A stretch of DNA of 64,000 nt from Owenia fusiformis. Taxonomy: Eukaryota; Annelida; Polychaeta; Sabellida; Oweniidae. Position 1 is the first letter of the stretch. Each line of letters begins with the position of its first letter. The stretch covers positions 412,513-476,512 of the forward strand of contig CAIIXF020000004.1 of NCBI GenBank assembly GCA_903813345.2. The letters are read 5' to 3'. Below the pieces are notes generated by a model. That model saw nothing but the letters and a program-made list of their open reading frames with translations. It made no database searches and was not told the origin of the DNA. A program made the translations under genes and the position numbers. Positions 34,551 through 45,769 of this stretch are shown here, piece after piece.

Positions 34551-35471
34551 AGAAAGAGTCGAAGGCATGCGAGGCGAATCCTTGAAACCTGGTGTGAAAG
34601 AAATGATGGTCCCCCAGGGATTATGGTCCCCTTTCTTAACGGCCCTTACTGACCCTGATTGCGTATATGATAATGAGGGAAAGAGTTGTATTTAGGTCAC
34701 CATATAAATTAATTGAGAGTAGGACCATAATTTGATAGGACCTCCTACCCTTTTACACCGGGTTCAGGAAAGCAGGGTGCACTATTTGTTTCCGTTGATA
34801 CCTGTGCAAAACTACATTCATGATTTATACGACAGTGAACAAGAGGTTTACAGTCGCACCCGAATGCGCTAATTCCTTTTTTAAATGTTTGTTTCGCTGA
34901 CCAGGGTTCACCAGGGTTTAAGGCCATTCCAAACGAAATAAGTGTTTAATGAGGCCAGGAAAAATAAGAAATCGTTTAAATAGAATTTTGTATGTGTTAT
35001 TTTGTATCTTCCAAGACGTTAAACATATTAAAAATAGTTATGTATTTTGATTGGTCTAAAATGTGCAAAGTTAGAAGACCCCTTATACTCGTTCGTTATC
35101 TATTTTGACTAAGATTATATGTCAGTACAACTGCTACTAAAACAAATAAAGACTGACCAGTTGAGATTAGGAACGTGAAAAATATTTATTTCTATTCATA
35201 ATTATGGATAATATTTGAATTAAATTCGCGCCATTACTGTCCTTCAGTGTTCACAATTTCTGTTGTATCAGTCGGGGTCAAAATTTTACAATACAGTATT
35301 AATAACGAGGAACCCTTCTAATAAAAGCAATTATAAATCCAGATTTGAAAACTCCCGAAAATAACACGAACGACCCCAATTTATGAACCGTTCACATTTT
35401 TGCAAAGGCGGATTTGGATAACGGCAAACCCAGGTTTTGAGGGCGCAGCTTATGCCAACGAGTGCTTCTGG
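34551..35471. mobile_element. hAT-like element at the centre of the fold-back element
   Basis: Flanked by the perfect 8-bp duplication TCACAGCG (34543-34550 and 35472-35479). The ends AGAAAGAGTCGAAGGCATG and CAACGAGTGCTTCTGG match the short copy at 15501-15748. No transposase frame. Internally it carries the core MITE at 34591-34759. Confidence 0.88.
34591..34759. mobile_element. Core MITE with GGTGTRAAAG ends, copy 2
   Basis: Same element as 15541-15707 and 61288-61459. It sits at the same place next to the hAT-like left end as at 15541 but in opposite orientation. Confidence 0.75.
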
Positions 35472-35833
35472 TCACAGCGGACAAATTATTTTTCATTGAA
35501 AAACTAAAAAGACCCAACACATCAATATCTCATTGATAAATTACGAGTTATGCTGAAAACATATGTTAATATTATCGTGTCAATATATCAGTTAAAAAGG
35601 AAATGGTACATTTTATAGTTTGATACTCTGGCGCCGTTTTCAATAGCTTTCACTCCTAACGTTATTGGACTTCAAACAGAAGTGAAGGTTACCCGCAAAT
35701 GATATATCCATTGAATGTAATTGTCTTTGATATGATATTGCGAAACATGTGAGTTAGAAAATAAATCGTGAAGTATTCTTTGTGCTTTTATGAAAAATAG
35801 CATGCTCCGTCACAGTGGACAGATCTTTCGATA

Positions 35834-36015
35834 ACAGTCTGTGAGTACAAGCTTGAAGTTCACTTCGTTCAGTGTTTATTATTATAATTTTAAACGACGA
35901 AAGCAAGTACAAGTTTGATGTACAGATTGTTCAGTTTTTACTACTGTAGTCTTGAAAGAAGAAAGCAAGTACACTTTTGAAGTACAAATGAGTTTAATAT
36001 TGTAGTCCAGAAAGA
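35834..36015. repeat. ~64-bp tandem repeat array, right part
   Basis: About three units of the array seen at 33725-34135, in the same orientation, resuming directly after the fold-back element. Confidence 0.75.
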
Positions 36016-36147
36016 TTTTTGTATTACTTGATTAATTAAACATGTTGTACTGTCATAATATTTTACTGGATATAACGTATAGTGTTAAATAGAGAGGTTA
36101 AGCGACACGTTTTAAGAAATTTTTACGTGGTTGTACACAGAACCTAC

Positions 36148-36765
36148 CTGGTGGGCAAACAAATTCGCTTTTTTCTAACAAATGATCAAACACCTCAATC
36201 GCAAGTTCCTTTATGTATGAGTCTTTATCAAGTTTAAAGCGATCTTCAGCATCAGCCAGTGTATTTAATTGCTCAATTGTATCTGGTAACGATTCAAGTC
36301 CCTTCCTGTGTGGTAACTCAATAACGATAGTTCGTACTGTTTCCCGCAATTTTTGGACAGCGTCCGTAGTTTTTTGAATATGCTTTTGTGGTTGTGTGCG
36401 TCCATCTGTTAAAATAACGAGCACATCGGGAGTGCGTCCGTCGTTCATTGCTGACTCAAAGAAATCACCTCTTGCCATGTTAATGGCGTTATGAGTATTT
36501 GTTCTACATTTAATTGTTTCCATCTTAAAAGTGTCAATCTTTTGCAGAATTTCCTGTTTGGATAGAGCGTCACTGAATGTAAACACAATGCGTGATGTGG
36601 CATCGTACGCTAACAACCCGAATTGGGTGGCGACATTACTCACATTTTGTTGTTTAACAGAATCAAACGTTGTCACAAAGTCGTAGATGAAAACTTTGGC
36701 AAGGGCTTTGGTTTCGTCGTCGATGCTACACGATGTCTCCAGAGCAAAGACTACATCAGCGCAGA
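36148..36765 (-). CDS. vWA secreted protein copy A, exon 2 (vWA domain)
   Basis: A 618-bp open exon with acceptor ATTTTAG|TCTGCGC and donor CCACCAG|GTAGGT. Encodes ICADVVFALETSCSIDDE, then NVATQFGLLAYDATSRIVF, TNTHNAINMARGDFFESA, DVLVILTDGRTQPQ and TVRTIVIELPHRKG, ending DHLLEKSEFVCPPG. About 206 residues, the usual size for one vWA domain. As in copy B the MIDAS reads E-T-S-C-S instead of D-x-S-x-S. Thr and the LTDG Asp are conserved, so weak or altered metal binding is possible. Differences from copy B are mostly conservative, consistent with recent duplication under constraint. Confidence 0.92.
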
Positions 36766-36844
36766 CTAAAATGTAATCCATACACGAGTCATTCATAAAT
36801 TTAGAACGTATGGAATGAGAATTAATTATAATAGAAGACAGATG

Positions 36845-36975
36845 ATATATAGGGTGTCTTAAGTTGTTCTAGGTCTCTTAGCTTGGGTTTAGCATAAAAA
36901 TAGTGCATCAAATAGCCCCAGAGAAAAAAGTATGGGCCGTCAAATCTGGTGAATAGGGAGGCCCTCACAATGTCA
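36845..36975 (-). pseudogene. Mariner-type transposase fragment (C-terminal)
   Basis: On the minus strand one frame reads PPYSPDLTA and the next PYFFLWGYLMHYFYAK and LRDLEQLK. This is the SPDL...FLWGYLK signature before the third catalytic residue region of Tc1/mariner transposases. Frameshifted and only ~40 codons long. Confidence 0.75.
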
Positions 36976-37009
36976 GCCCCTTGTACAGAGAGGTCAGACG
37001 TTCAAGAAA

Positions 37010-37421
37010 CTGCATTGGTTGGGATTCTAGTGAAGCTTTTGTTATTTGTAGAGGGGCTAAATCAATTTGAGACCACTGGGTCTTCATTTGGATATCATTT
37101 GGTCTCCAGGCTAGCCTCCGTAACTCTGCAACACTGGTGATCCGTTCGATCACGCTGGTTACCGAAACGGTTCGTTTCGGCAACAAAATGTTGGAACGTC
37201 GAAGGTACGATTTTTCTTTGTCAAGAAACTGCATTGGTTGGGATTCTAGTGTAGCTTTTGTTGTTTGTAGAGGGGCTCAATCAATTTGAGACCACTGGGT
37301 CTTCATTTGGATATCATTTGGTCTCCAGGCTAGCCTCCGTAACTCTGCAACACTGGTGATCCGTTCGATCACGCTGGTTCGTTTCGGCAACAAAATGTTG
37401 GAACGTCGAAGGTACGATTTT
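37010..37421. repeat. Tandem duplication of ~205 bp including a MITE end
   Basis: CAAGAAACTGCATTGGTTGG through GGTACGATTTTTCTTT occurs twice in direct orientation (37010-37219 and 37220-37421) with few differences. The second copy lacks ten bases (ACCGAAACGG) in the MITE terminus. Confidence 0.88.
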
Positions 37422-37880
37422 TCTTTTTTCCTTATTTCACTTGTTGTAGGCAGAATCTTCACGACGTTTTTTTCTCAAAACGTACATCAGTATCATATGT
37501 TTTAGAAAATGTACATGTTTGCAAAAAAATTGCTCAGAGGACAACAGAATCGTCGATTTAATTCTTCACTAAATTAAGTTACATAAATGATTTTAGTTAA
37601 AAGTGCAGATCTTAACTGTTTTTCGAAAACCCGTTTCTGTAACTTAAGTGAGGAATTAAATCGACGATTCTGTTGTCTTCTGAACTAATTGTTCGCAAAT
37701 ATGTACATTTTCTTAAACATATGACACCGATATACGTTTGTGTTAAAAGTGTCGTGGGAATTCTGCCTACAACATGTGAAATAAGGAAAAGACAAAAATC
37801 GTACCTTCGATGTTCCGACATTTTGTTTCCGAAACGGACCGTTGTTTCGGTAACCAGCGTAATCGAGTGGATCACCAGTG
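37132..37880. mobile_element. CACTGGTGATCC-family MITE, enlarged by the tandem duplication
   Basis: The left end CACTGGTGATCCGTTCGAT (twice, at 37132 and 37351) is inverted at the right end (..GTGGATCACCAGTG, ending 37880). The inner hairpin arms (CTTAAGTGAGGAATTAAATC) resemble those at 30147-30236. Confidence 0.8.
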
Positions 37881-37939
37881 TGGAAGCTAACTCCTGAATC
37901 ATTTGCCGGTAATTGACCCGATTATCTGTCTCTGTTCTA

Positions 37940-38150
37940 CCATCGTCATCCTCAAACGTCTTCCTCTGTGGCTATTTGAAGGAGTGTTTTAATGCTCATT
38001 CCAAGCAAAAAAAACTAGAACAACTTAAGGGCAACACCCAAAGAGAAATCCAAAACATTCCATCAGAATTATTATCAATTGTGATGAATAATGCAGCAGT
38101 AAGCATACAGGCCGTCATCGAAATATGAGGTTACATTGATCATGCGGTGT
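37940..38150 (+). pseudogene. Mariner-type transposase fragment (C-terminal)
   Basis: Encodes FLCGYLKECFNAHSKQ, then LEQLKGNTQREIQNIPSE and MNNAAVSIQAVIE before a stop. This matches the C-terminal end of mariner-type transposases. Opposite in orientation to the fragment at 36845-36975. The N-terminal and catalytic regions are absent. Confidence 0.8.
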
Positions 38151-38159
38151 AAAAGGTAA

Positions 38160-39193
38160 AGGGGCAACGCATCAAAAAGGCAAGACTGAAATAAAAATGG
38201 TGTGTTGGGGAGAAAACGTTCATGTTTTGGCTACATGATCATGCAAAAATGTAAATCATGTAAATATTGATTGTTTTATCTGTGCTGTTGATATACTTTT
38301 GGGTAGATTTTTTGAGACACCCGATATATTAATTTGTTCAATGCAAAAGAATTATACGAGGTGCGATCAATAAAGTTTGCAAGTCATTCCCTACCTTAGC
38401 AACTCGTTGAAGCCACCTCATCAAACTTGGTGCATATATGAGACATTTATATAAACGATTTGTACTGATAATATTTAACTTAGGAAATTTCAAGCACTAA
38501 TTATGGAAATAAAATTATTATAAAATGCACCTTCAAATTATACATGCTCCGTTACTTTAACTGATCATAAAAGCATTAAAACTACATATTAAGTACTCTC
38601 ACTGCATGACCATTGGACTTTCTTGCTTGGTGAATTAGTGCGGTCAATGTTGACGCACGGACGGACCGACGGATGGACGAATTTTTGAGTCAAAAAGTAC
38701 TGTAAAAAAATCGATAAGGGGTCAGATTGCCCCCCCCCGTCGAAAAAATCTACACCCCAACCCCCCGTCCTGCAGACATTGGGGTTAAAAAATATGCAAC
38801 GGATTAATTGGTAAAGTTTACGAAAAGTAATATTTGATAAAATGGTCACATCTTAACATATGGCGAATATGGGAACATAAAAGCATACACTATTCTGACG
38901 TAACACGTCATACGTGCGAGTTTTTTCTTTTGTTACAATAACATCTCTCTCAAATAGTTCAAAATTCAGTATTCAAACCTCTGAACTTTTAGTTTAAAAC
39001 ATTTTATTTCAGTGTCACCCGTGACATATACATATTGTTTTATCATTATACATTATAATTAAAACGAAAATGCACATTGGAATAGGCTTATAAAATATAT
39101 ACTTTTAGTGCTATCAAGTCGTTATACGTTTATGAAAATCTCGTTTTTTGTTTAAGATAAACTTTGGCATATTATAAAAAGGCAATGACTTAC
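38160..39193. other. Intron 1 of vWA copy A, distal part
   Basis: At 38354 TACGAGGTGCGATCAATAAA resembles a Tc1/mariner-type terminus. C-runs occur near 38725-38765. The part 38985-39050 matches the intron of copy B. No gene. Confidence 0.45.
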
Positions 39194-39296
39194 TCGATTC
39201 TCTTCCTTGAGAAATAACAACTCCCATTGCAGATACAAGAAAAATAATTGGCAAGTACGCTACTCTCATCTTGATAGATTCGAACTTGTTTCGCAT
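39194..39296 (-). CDS. vWA secreted protein copy A, exon 1 (signal peptide)
   Basis: MRNKFESIK-MRVAYLPIIFLVSAMGVVISQGRES. Hydrophobic core AYLPIIFLVSAMGVVI, likely cleavage around ISQ-G. Either Met could start. MRV gives the more typical signal peptide, but MRNK is shared with copy B. Donor ATCGA|GTAAGT leaves one base that pairs with TC of exon 2 (Ile), giving RES-I-CADVVFALE. Intron 1 is ~2.4 kb and carries MITE and mariner debris. Confidence 0.78.
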
Positions 39297-39952
39297 GTAC
39301 CACTGAACAAAAACAGCTCGGAATTAATATATAATTAGCGATTATTATTTCACAATAATCATTTTAAATCCGGACTAGTTGATCCTGGAGCAATTACTAC
39401 TTTTAAATGCTTAAAGCAATGCAATAGTCATTGTTTCCAGGTAATCACTTTTTATTTTCTGAATACACGACCTTCTGATTATCGCCGACTGATTATCGAG
39501 ACTGTTTAAACTTCAAAGACTTAATAACAAATTACTGCACTTGAATATAATCTCATGTCTATAGGGACAGATCAACCCGACTGATGTATGAAGTATTATT
39601 TAAATGTTGATATCAATTTCTAATATAATGACATTTTGAAATTCAAATGTGAATATGACAAAAATTATGATTACATAAATTAACCCTTAAATGGATTTTG
39701 AATTATATTAAAAATAATTATTCAATCTACATAACAGTTCCACCTAATCCTCAATTGATTCATTTCCTTTCAGATAAAACAAACCGGATGTAAATCGCAT
39801 GATAACTTTTTGTACTTGCCGAGGTCAAAGAACGTCATCCAATGATATATTAAAATAATATATTGTTATATATAAATGCTTTGGAATGCTAAAAATGATG
39901 AGACACTTGATCGACCCCGTGTGATAAAGTTTACTTCTATTTTTATTGCATT
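39297..39952. other. Upstream region of vWA copy A
   Basis: AT-rich. No clear TATA or initiator motif that I can place with confidence, and no other gene. Confidence 0.35.
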
Positions 39953-40852
39953 CAAGATACACCCCCCTCCATGAGTTTGGCAACCTTTTTTCTCCATTGA
40001 ACTACGTGTTAAAGCCTCTTTACGTTTGATTTTTTATTTACTTAATAACCGACTATGAAATAACTTATAATATTAATGGAAACGTAACTTGACTTTATTT
40101 CCAATACTTCCAAATTTTCTCAATTTTTTTCCTCAATTACAATAGGTCAAAAATTGATGATAAATTTGATGAATTTTTGAAAATCGTCATTCCCATGTAA
40201 TCCAATGGGAAATGGAGGGTTCGGGGCAAATCAGAAGTCAGGATATCTTTTCAGTAAAAGATTCAGCAAAAAATATTTTCATATAGAAAATTGAATTGTC
40301 TAACTTTTTTGAACACTAAGTGTTTAGTTTATTTGATGAATATTAAAGTTACAGCGCTTCAAAGTCATTTTTGAAAAGAATTTTTCGCCTCCTGTGTTAT
40401 TTCAATGGGAGAGGTTTTTTGAAAAACAATTTTGACTTTAAAGCCCTATAACTTTGTTGAACCTGAAGAAACATATCAATTTTTTGTTAAATAAAGTTAG
40501 CATATTCAATTACCTGCCTAACTCGTATTTTTTGCAAGGACTCGGATGGATGGATATTCTGTCATATGACTTGCGGCAAACCTACCATTTCCCATTGGTT
40601 AACATGGAAATGTCGATTTTCAAAAATTCATCAAATTCATCATCAATTTTCGACCTACTATAATTGAGGAAAAAAATTGAGAAAATTTGGAGGTATTGGA
40701 ATTAAAGTCAAATTACGTTTCCATCAACAGTATAAGTATTTTCATCGCAGGTTAAGTAAATAAAAATTCAAAGGTAAAGAGGCTTTAACAAGTAGTTCAA
40801 TGGGGAAAAAAGGTTGCCAAACTTATGGAGGGGAGTGTAGGTTTACATATAA
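39953..40852. mobile_element. ~900-bp inverted-repeat element
   Basis: TACACCCCCCTCCATGAGTT..TGGCAACCTTTTT..CCATTGAACTA at the left is mirrored by TAGTTCAATGG..AAAAAGGTTGCCA..TGGAGGGGAGTGTA at the right. The arms are ~260 bp (to about 40215 and from about 40585). The centre has CCAATGGGA(A/G)A repeats. Non-coding and non-autonomous. Confidence 0.82.
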
Positions 40853-41047
40853 TACACATTATGTATATGAAGGTGATTGAATAATAACTATTCAAAACTG
40901 AAATCAGAATTATAAAGCCTCTTTTGTTGCAGAGTTATTGCAAAATATGTTAAGACCCTAAAATCCGTTAGAAGGTGTAAAAGTCTAAAATTCCAATAGA
41001 CCTATATTTTTCAGAAAACCCCAATAAAATTTCTGAACTTCTTAGAA

Positions 41048-41215
41048 GTATAACCTTGACAAAACACTTTATCACTATAATGTGGTGTCTTGATTTAAAA
41101 TCTATCTATATATTTTGAACACGCCCTCCTGTATCTAATAAAATCTATCTATATATTTTGAACACGCCCTCCTGTATCTAATAAGCTGGGATACATAATC
41201 CCCAAATGCTGGATT
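41048..41215. repeat. Dispersed repeat fragment related to 1368-1487, with a 43-bp tandem duplication
   Basis: The unit AAATCTATCTATATATTTTG..GCCCTCCTGTATCTAATA is repeated exactly at 41098-41140 and 41141-41183. The surrounding sequence matches the spacer of the inverted repeat at 1368-1487. Confidence 0.8.
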
Positions 41216-41219
41216 CAAT

Positions 41220-43240
41220 TACAGTTACAGCTTCAGTGTAGTCGGCAAATATTCGCGAATCGCTTTGAGAGACAACTAGCTACTTGATGAATACCAATGA
41301 ATTTTGCATGTTCCGGAATATTTGTGCAAATCGTGTTAACAGGATTATGATGATTATCTCATCCAAATTTTAGCCGTTACTAGATGGGTACTTAGTAAAA
41401 TCATGGACCAAGAATATTGGCAATCTACCAAATTAAAGGCCACATATAAAGTTTAAACCACTTTGGCTAATACACGTAATATTGTAATTTTAGCCAATGT
41501 TATAAAATGTGATATATGAAACTTTGTTTTTAAATTTCAAAAAGTGGTTTTTGATGGATTTTTTGTTCGAAAAATCATGAATTTATTTAAAACTAATTTC
41601 TATAGCTCATAAATATGTTTCAATAAACGATAATTCACACTAATGCGTAGCATTCATCCTCATGTGTCTTTTGTAGAAAAATAAAGAAAATCGGTTGAAT
41701 AATAGAGAAATGAACTCGTCTAAGCATGCAAGTGGTTCAGAGGAAAATGCATTCCAAAAGTTTCTTTCTCATGGAAACCAATGGTATATTGATATCTAAA
41801 ACGCAATATATTCTTCTTTTCAACCTAGTTAGAAATCAACATTGGTTTATTTTCAAGTTTAGCATATGTAAAACATTTGAGATCAAAAAAATTAAAATCT
41901 ACAGCCTCAATGACATCACGATGATGTTACTTAGGGTGCAAATGTTTTTTCAATATACTAAAACATTTAAGTGGCACATTTATTATTCAAATAGTACATC
42001 CTTTGTTTAATCTTCGCAGTGGTGTCAAAAAGTGAATGTTTTGCACTGAATAGTAGAATATTTTATGATTAAAAAAATGTCAACTGTAATTTGAAAAGTG
42101 GCTGGAAGTTTTGAAAAATAAAATCTGACATTTACCTTTTTTGCACCAAGCCGCAAGGAGGGAGATTTTCCCCTTTGCAATTTTTAATTACTTGTCTGAT
42201 TTTAATAACGCTTTTCTATAACTGACCGTTTAAAGATAGCAGGTATTGCAATTTCCAATTGAAACCAATTGTCTTTAGCATTCATATTTGAAAGATGTAC
42301 AACAAATGCCAATCAACGATATAGTAAAAACAAGTAAATGCTTGACTTGAAATTATTTCAATATAATTTGGTCCATAAGTTTGCCTAGCAACCACCTAGA
42401 CACGGCATAAACATCAAATTAGTGAAACTGAAAACTTGGGGGTAGGGGAGAATAAAAAAAATAGTATCTAATATTTGGAAGAAGGTACATGTATCATCAT
42501 AATTATGTTATCAGTGTATTTTCTAGAGTATAAGAAACAATATAACAATCAATATTTTGATACCCCCAATTAATCAAATTGGCTTTTACGCCAAAAAGTG
42601 TCTTCTATCTGTGTCTCAAGCTAAAGAACCGGAGACACAAAAAATTTGCAAAAAGGTACCCCCCCCCCCCCATGCAGACATTAGGGTTAATTGTGTTTTA
42701 TGCACTAATGGTTCGGTTTTTCGTAGGAGGTTGACCTTTTGACATGAATTTTGATCTGTACAACAGAGACCCAATGGTCCATCGTGTATGGCATTTGTTT
42801 GTAATGTCCAGACGAAAACCCCTTTACGTCAACTTGCGTATAGTGGCGAATATGAAATTAGTCAAATTCGTTCTCATTAGTACGAGTTCGTGACAGTACG
42901 TCGCAGTGTTCGTATAGATGCGTTTGTCAGCGTTTACCTCGCTTGAAATTAGTCTTTTTCGTCGGAAAATTTTGAACATGTTCAAAAAATTGCAGCGAAT
43001 AAAAGTTTCGTGTGTCATTCGTTGAAACTCGTTTCAATGCGTTAACGATCGGTTAACCTTCGCATTGGCTTCGTCAAGTGACGTTACAGGTCGCTGGGGA
43101 TAAGGTCGTATCCCCATAATTTGCATATCAAGCGACTGACGACGATCCCATTACGAACCATTACGAACCATTGCGGCAGTTTGCAACCTTGTATGCAGTG
43201 GAACGAATACTTACGAATTGGATCTACGTTAAGCTGAATA
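41220..43240. other. Gene-poor interval
   Basis: Repeat debris only: a CCTAGCAACCACCTAG motif near 42385 as at the window start, and a C-run near 42660. 42820-43230 is rich in TCG/CGAA words like 53400-53870 and may be the subterminal region of the Harbinger element that carries the transposase gene. Confidence 0.4.
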
Positions 43241-44439
43241 ATTGAGAGAATACCAAATAAAATCAAATAATTCTTTTGTCATGGAAGACACAGATCGACT
43301 GAGGCTGCAGTATGTGGCTGCTATGGCCCAGCAAGAAGTTTTAACGCAGCAACTTAACATTCATGAGTTCATCAGAGGCCGTTTTAGGCGGAGAAGGGGA
43401 GCCAGAGGACGTGGCATCTGGAGGAGACAATGGTTGAATCCAGAGAGACGGCGCCAATTCGGCATATATGGTCAGCTCATGGTGGAGCTGAGAAGAGAGG
43501 ACCCCAGAACATTCAAAAAGTTCCTCTGTATGCCAACAGAAATGTATGACGAAATCTTTGAGAGGGTCCGTCCTCGGCTATGGAAACAACATAGCTGGTA
43601 CAGAGAGCCTTTAGGTCCAGGCCTCAACTAGCTGCCACTATTCGCCACCTGGTTTCTGGTGCCAAGTACTCTGACATCCAGTACTCCTGGCGGGTTGCTG
43701 AGAATACACTCTCTGTAGTGGTAAGAGAAGTCTGTCAAGCTATATGTGACGAATATGTTGATGAGGTCATGACAGCCCCATCCACACCTGAAGAATGGAA
43801 ATAATTGGCTGATGGTTTCCTCGAGAAGTGGAACTTTCCAAATTGCGTTGCTGCAATTGATGGCAAACACATAGCCATCAGAAAGCCTAATAGCTCTGGT
43901 TCCTTATATTATAATTATAAGGGTTTCTACAGCATCATCTTATGCTTAGGTCACATAGCCGCCGGGCGCCGGCCGATGAGTAGGCATCGGCCGATTTCTA
44001 AATCGACCGGGCGCCGGTGAATTTTTACCGATGTCTTGATCTAATCGTGAGTATGGTCACATTAGTACAGGCATCGTACGGCGCCCGCAATCAATTGAAT
44101 CTGAAAGACATCGCACGGGTATAGCAAGGCTATCCGCCGATGGCCGTACGGCACCCGCCAGGACATCGGTCGATCTACAGGCCTCTAGATTTATACTAAA
44201 TTCTTGTATGACCCGGTATGACTGTTCCACATGGCGTGAATGCAAGATTTGAAAACAAAATACTTCGATAGACAGGACTTCCAGGATAATAACGTTTTCA
44301 TGCAATAAAAATCAGAAAGATCCTCTTTTGAGTAAATCGGTTCAATATTTAGAAAAAATGCTGACATGGGGTCCCTATTCATAATTTTTCAAATTGTTTG
44401 ATTGATATTTTTTTTGTATCATGGGTACTTCCATTGAAA

Positions 44440-45250
44440 GAAAACATATTAGTGTGTGCCAAATTGCTTTCTAAGTGGCTTAGTTAGGCTAAACCTATGT
44501 TGTGGTAGCTTACTATGAATTGACCCATAGTCATTTTAGATTGATCTATTATCTATTCATTTTTACTTGTCTGCATTCAAAATAGTGACACGAAAGGGCT
44601 AAACGGCTTGCACCAAGGTGCGACCGTCAAAAAGATGAGTTTGAAAAATATACATTTTTTTAAATAATACTTGTAAGTATACAAAATAGGATGCAAATTT
44701 GATATTGATGTGTAATGATAGTCCATCCGGTTGTGGTTATTTTATGAAAAACAATTATGGTGAAAAGTTGGATATTTATGACCTAAAAATGCATTTTCAA
44801 TTAAAAAGTTACTGTTGTCAAGGATATTATTCCTATTTTATATAGTCTATGTCTTTTAAATATACCAATAACCATTTCATTAGTTTTTGACAAAGTAAAT
44901 AATTATGGGGCTCACACAAGGATCAACTTTGTTCACAGCATTTTTATTTTAAGTGATATTTTGAAAAAATACGAAGGTAAACTCAATTTTATATTTTATT
45001 TGTTGAAGAAAAAATAGTTATATGTTTGTTTTCTTGTTTCGACTGAAAAATCTCAATTCACCGCCCTTGCTTTGCAAGCAGGAGAGTCTACACCAGTACG
45101 AAAAAGTCTTCAAAAAGTTGATCCTTGTGTGAGGCCTACAATGATTTACTTTGCCAAAAACCTATATAATGGTTATTCGGATATATAAAAATCATTTGAT
45201 AGGTAAAATAGGAATAGTATCATTGACTTTTGATTTTGAATAAAAAAAAG
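44440..45250. repeat. Internal inverted arm (mirror at 47560-48425)
   Basis: The block from AGTGTGTGCCAAA through GGGCTAAACGGCTTGCACCAAGG to CACACAAGGATCAACTTT is mirrored at 47560-48425. There is also a direct repeat of the CCCTATTCATA..TTTTT stretch at 44370 and 47150. Confidence 0.75.
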
Positions 45251-45769
45251 TATTACGAGCATATAGTGCATTACTTCCAGGACAACCCTCTATATTATAG
45301 TGATGCAGCAGATAGTGAAGTTGATTCTTTTTAGTTTATAGCTTGCAGACAGTGATCTAAGAGACATCATCTTGTAGTAATGGGTGTGACAGTGATGAGT
45401 ATTGATGGTTTATCTTACGGACATCATATTAAAAGATACCAATTTGCATTACATCAACATCAAAGAAGTTTGATTTGTTCACTTCACAGATACGTGTCAG
45501 AGTGATACCTGTAGCAGTTGCACTAGATTGATATACGACAAGATATGTGTGAGCATTCATTGCAACATTTACTTAAGAGTTATAATTTTTCTAAATCTGA
45601 TGGAAAATTAAATAATTCAAGTCTATCTCTTTTGGTTTATTCAATTTAAATATTACTTTTGCAATGCAGATACCTTAGTTTTGAAACATTAGCAGCAATT
45701 TCATTTCAAAAAGATAAGTTTTCAACTACGTATGATTTGTTCATAAAATGTGTATTCAAAATAGGTCAA

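Larger units (their letters stand above)
34136..35833. mobile_element. Fold-back DNA element with ~400-bp inverted arms
   Basis: The ends TATCGAAAGAT and ATCTTTCGATA are inverted, followed by TGTGACGGA.CATG. The arms (about 34136-34545 and 35472-35833) match inverted throughout, for example GCAATGGATATATCATTTGC against its mirror near 35695. The loop would be only ~35 bp without the hAT element. It is inserted in the 64-bp tandem array, in intron 2 of vWA copy A. Confidence 0.82.

Noticed and set aside
33725-36015. CRISPR-like array
   Set aside because: Unit length ~64 bp with gradual divergence along the whole unit and no unique spacers. It is an ordinary eukaryotic tandem repeat interrupted by a transposon.
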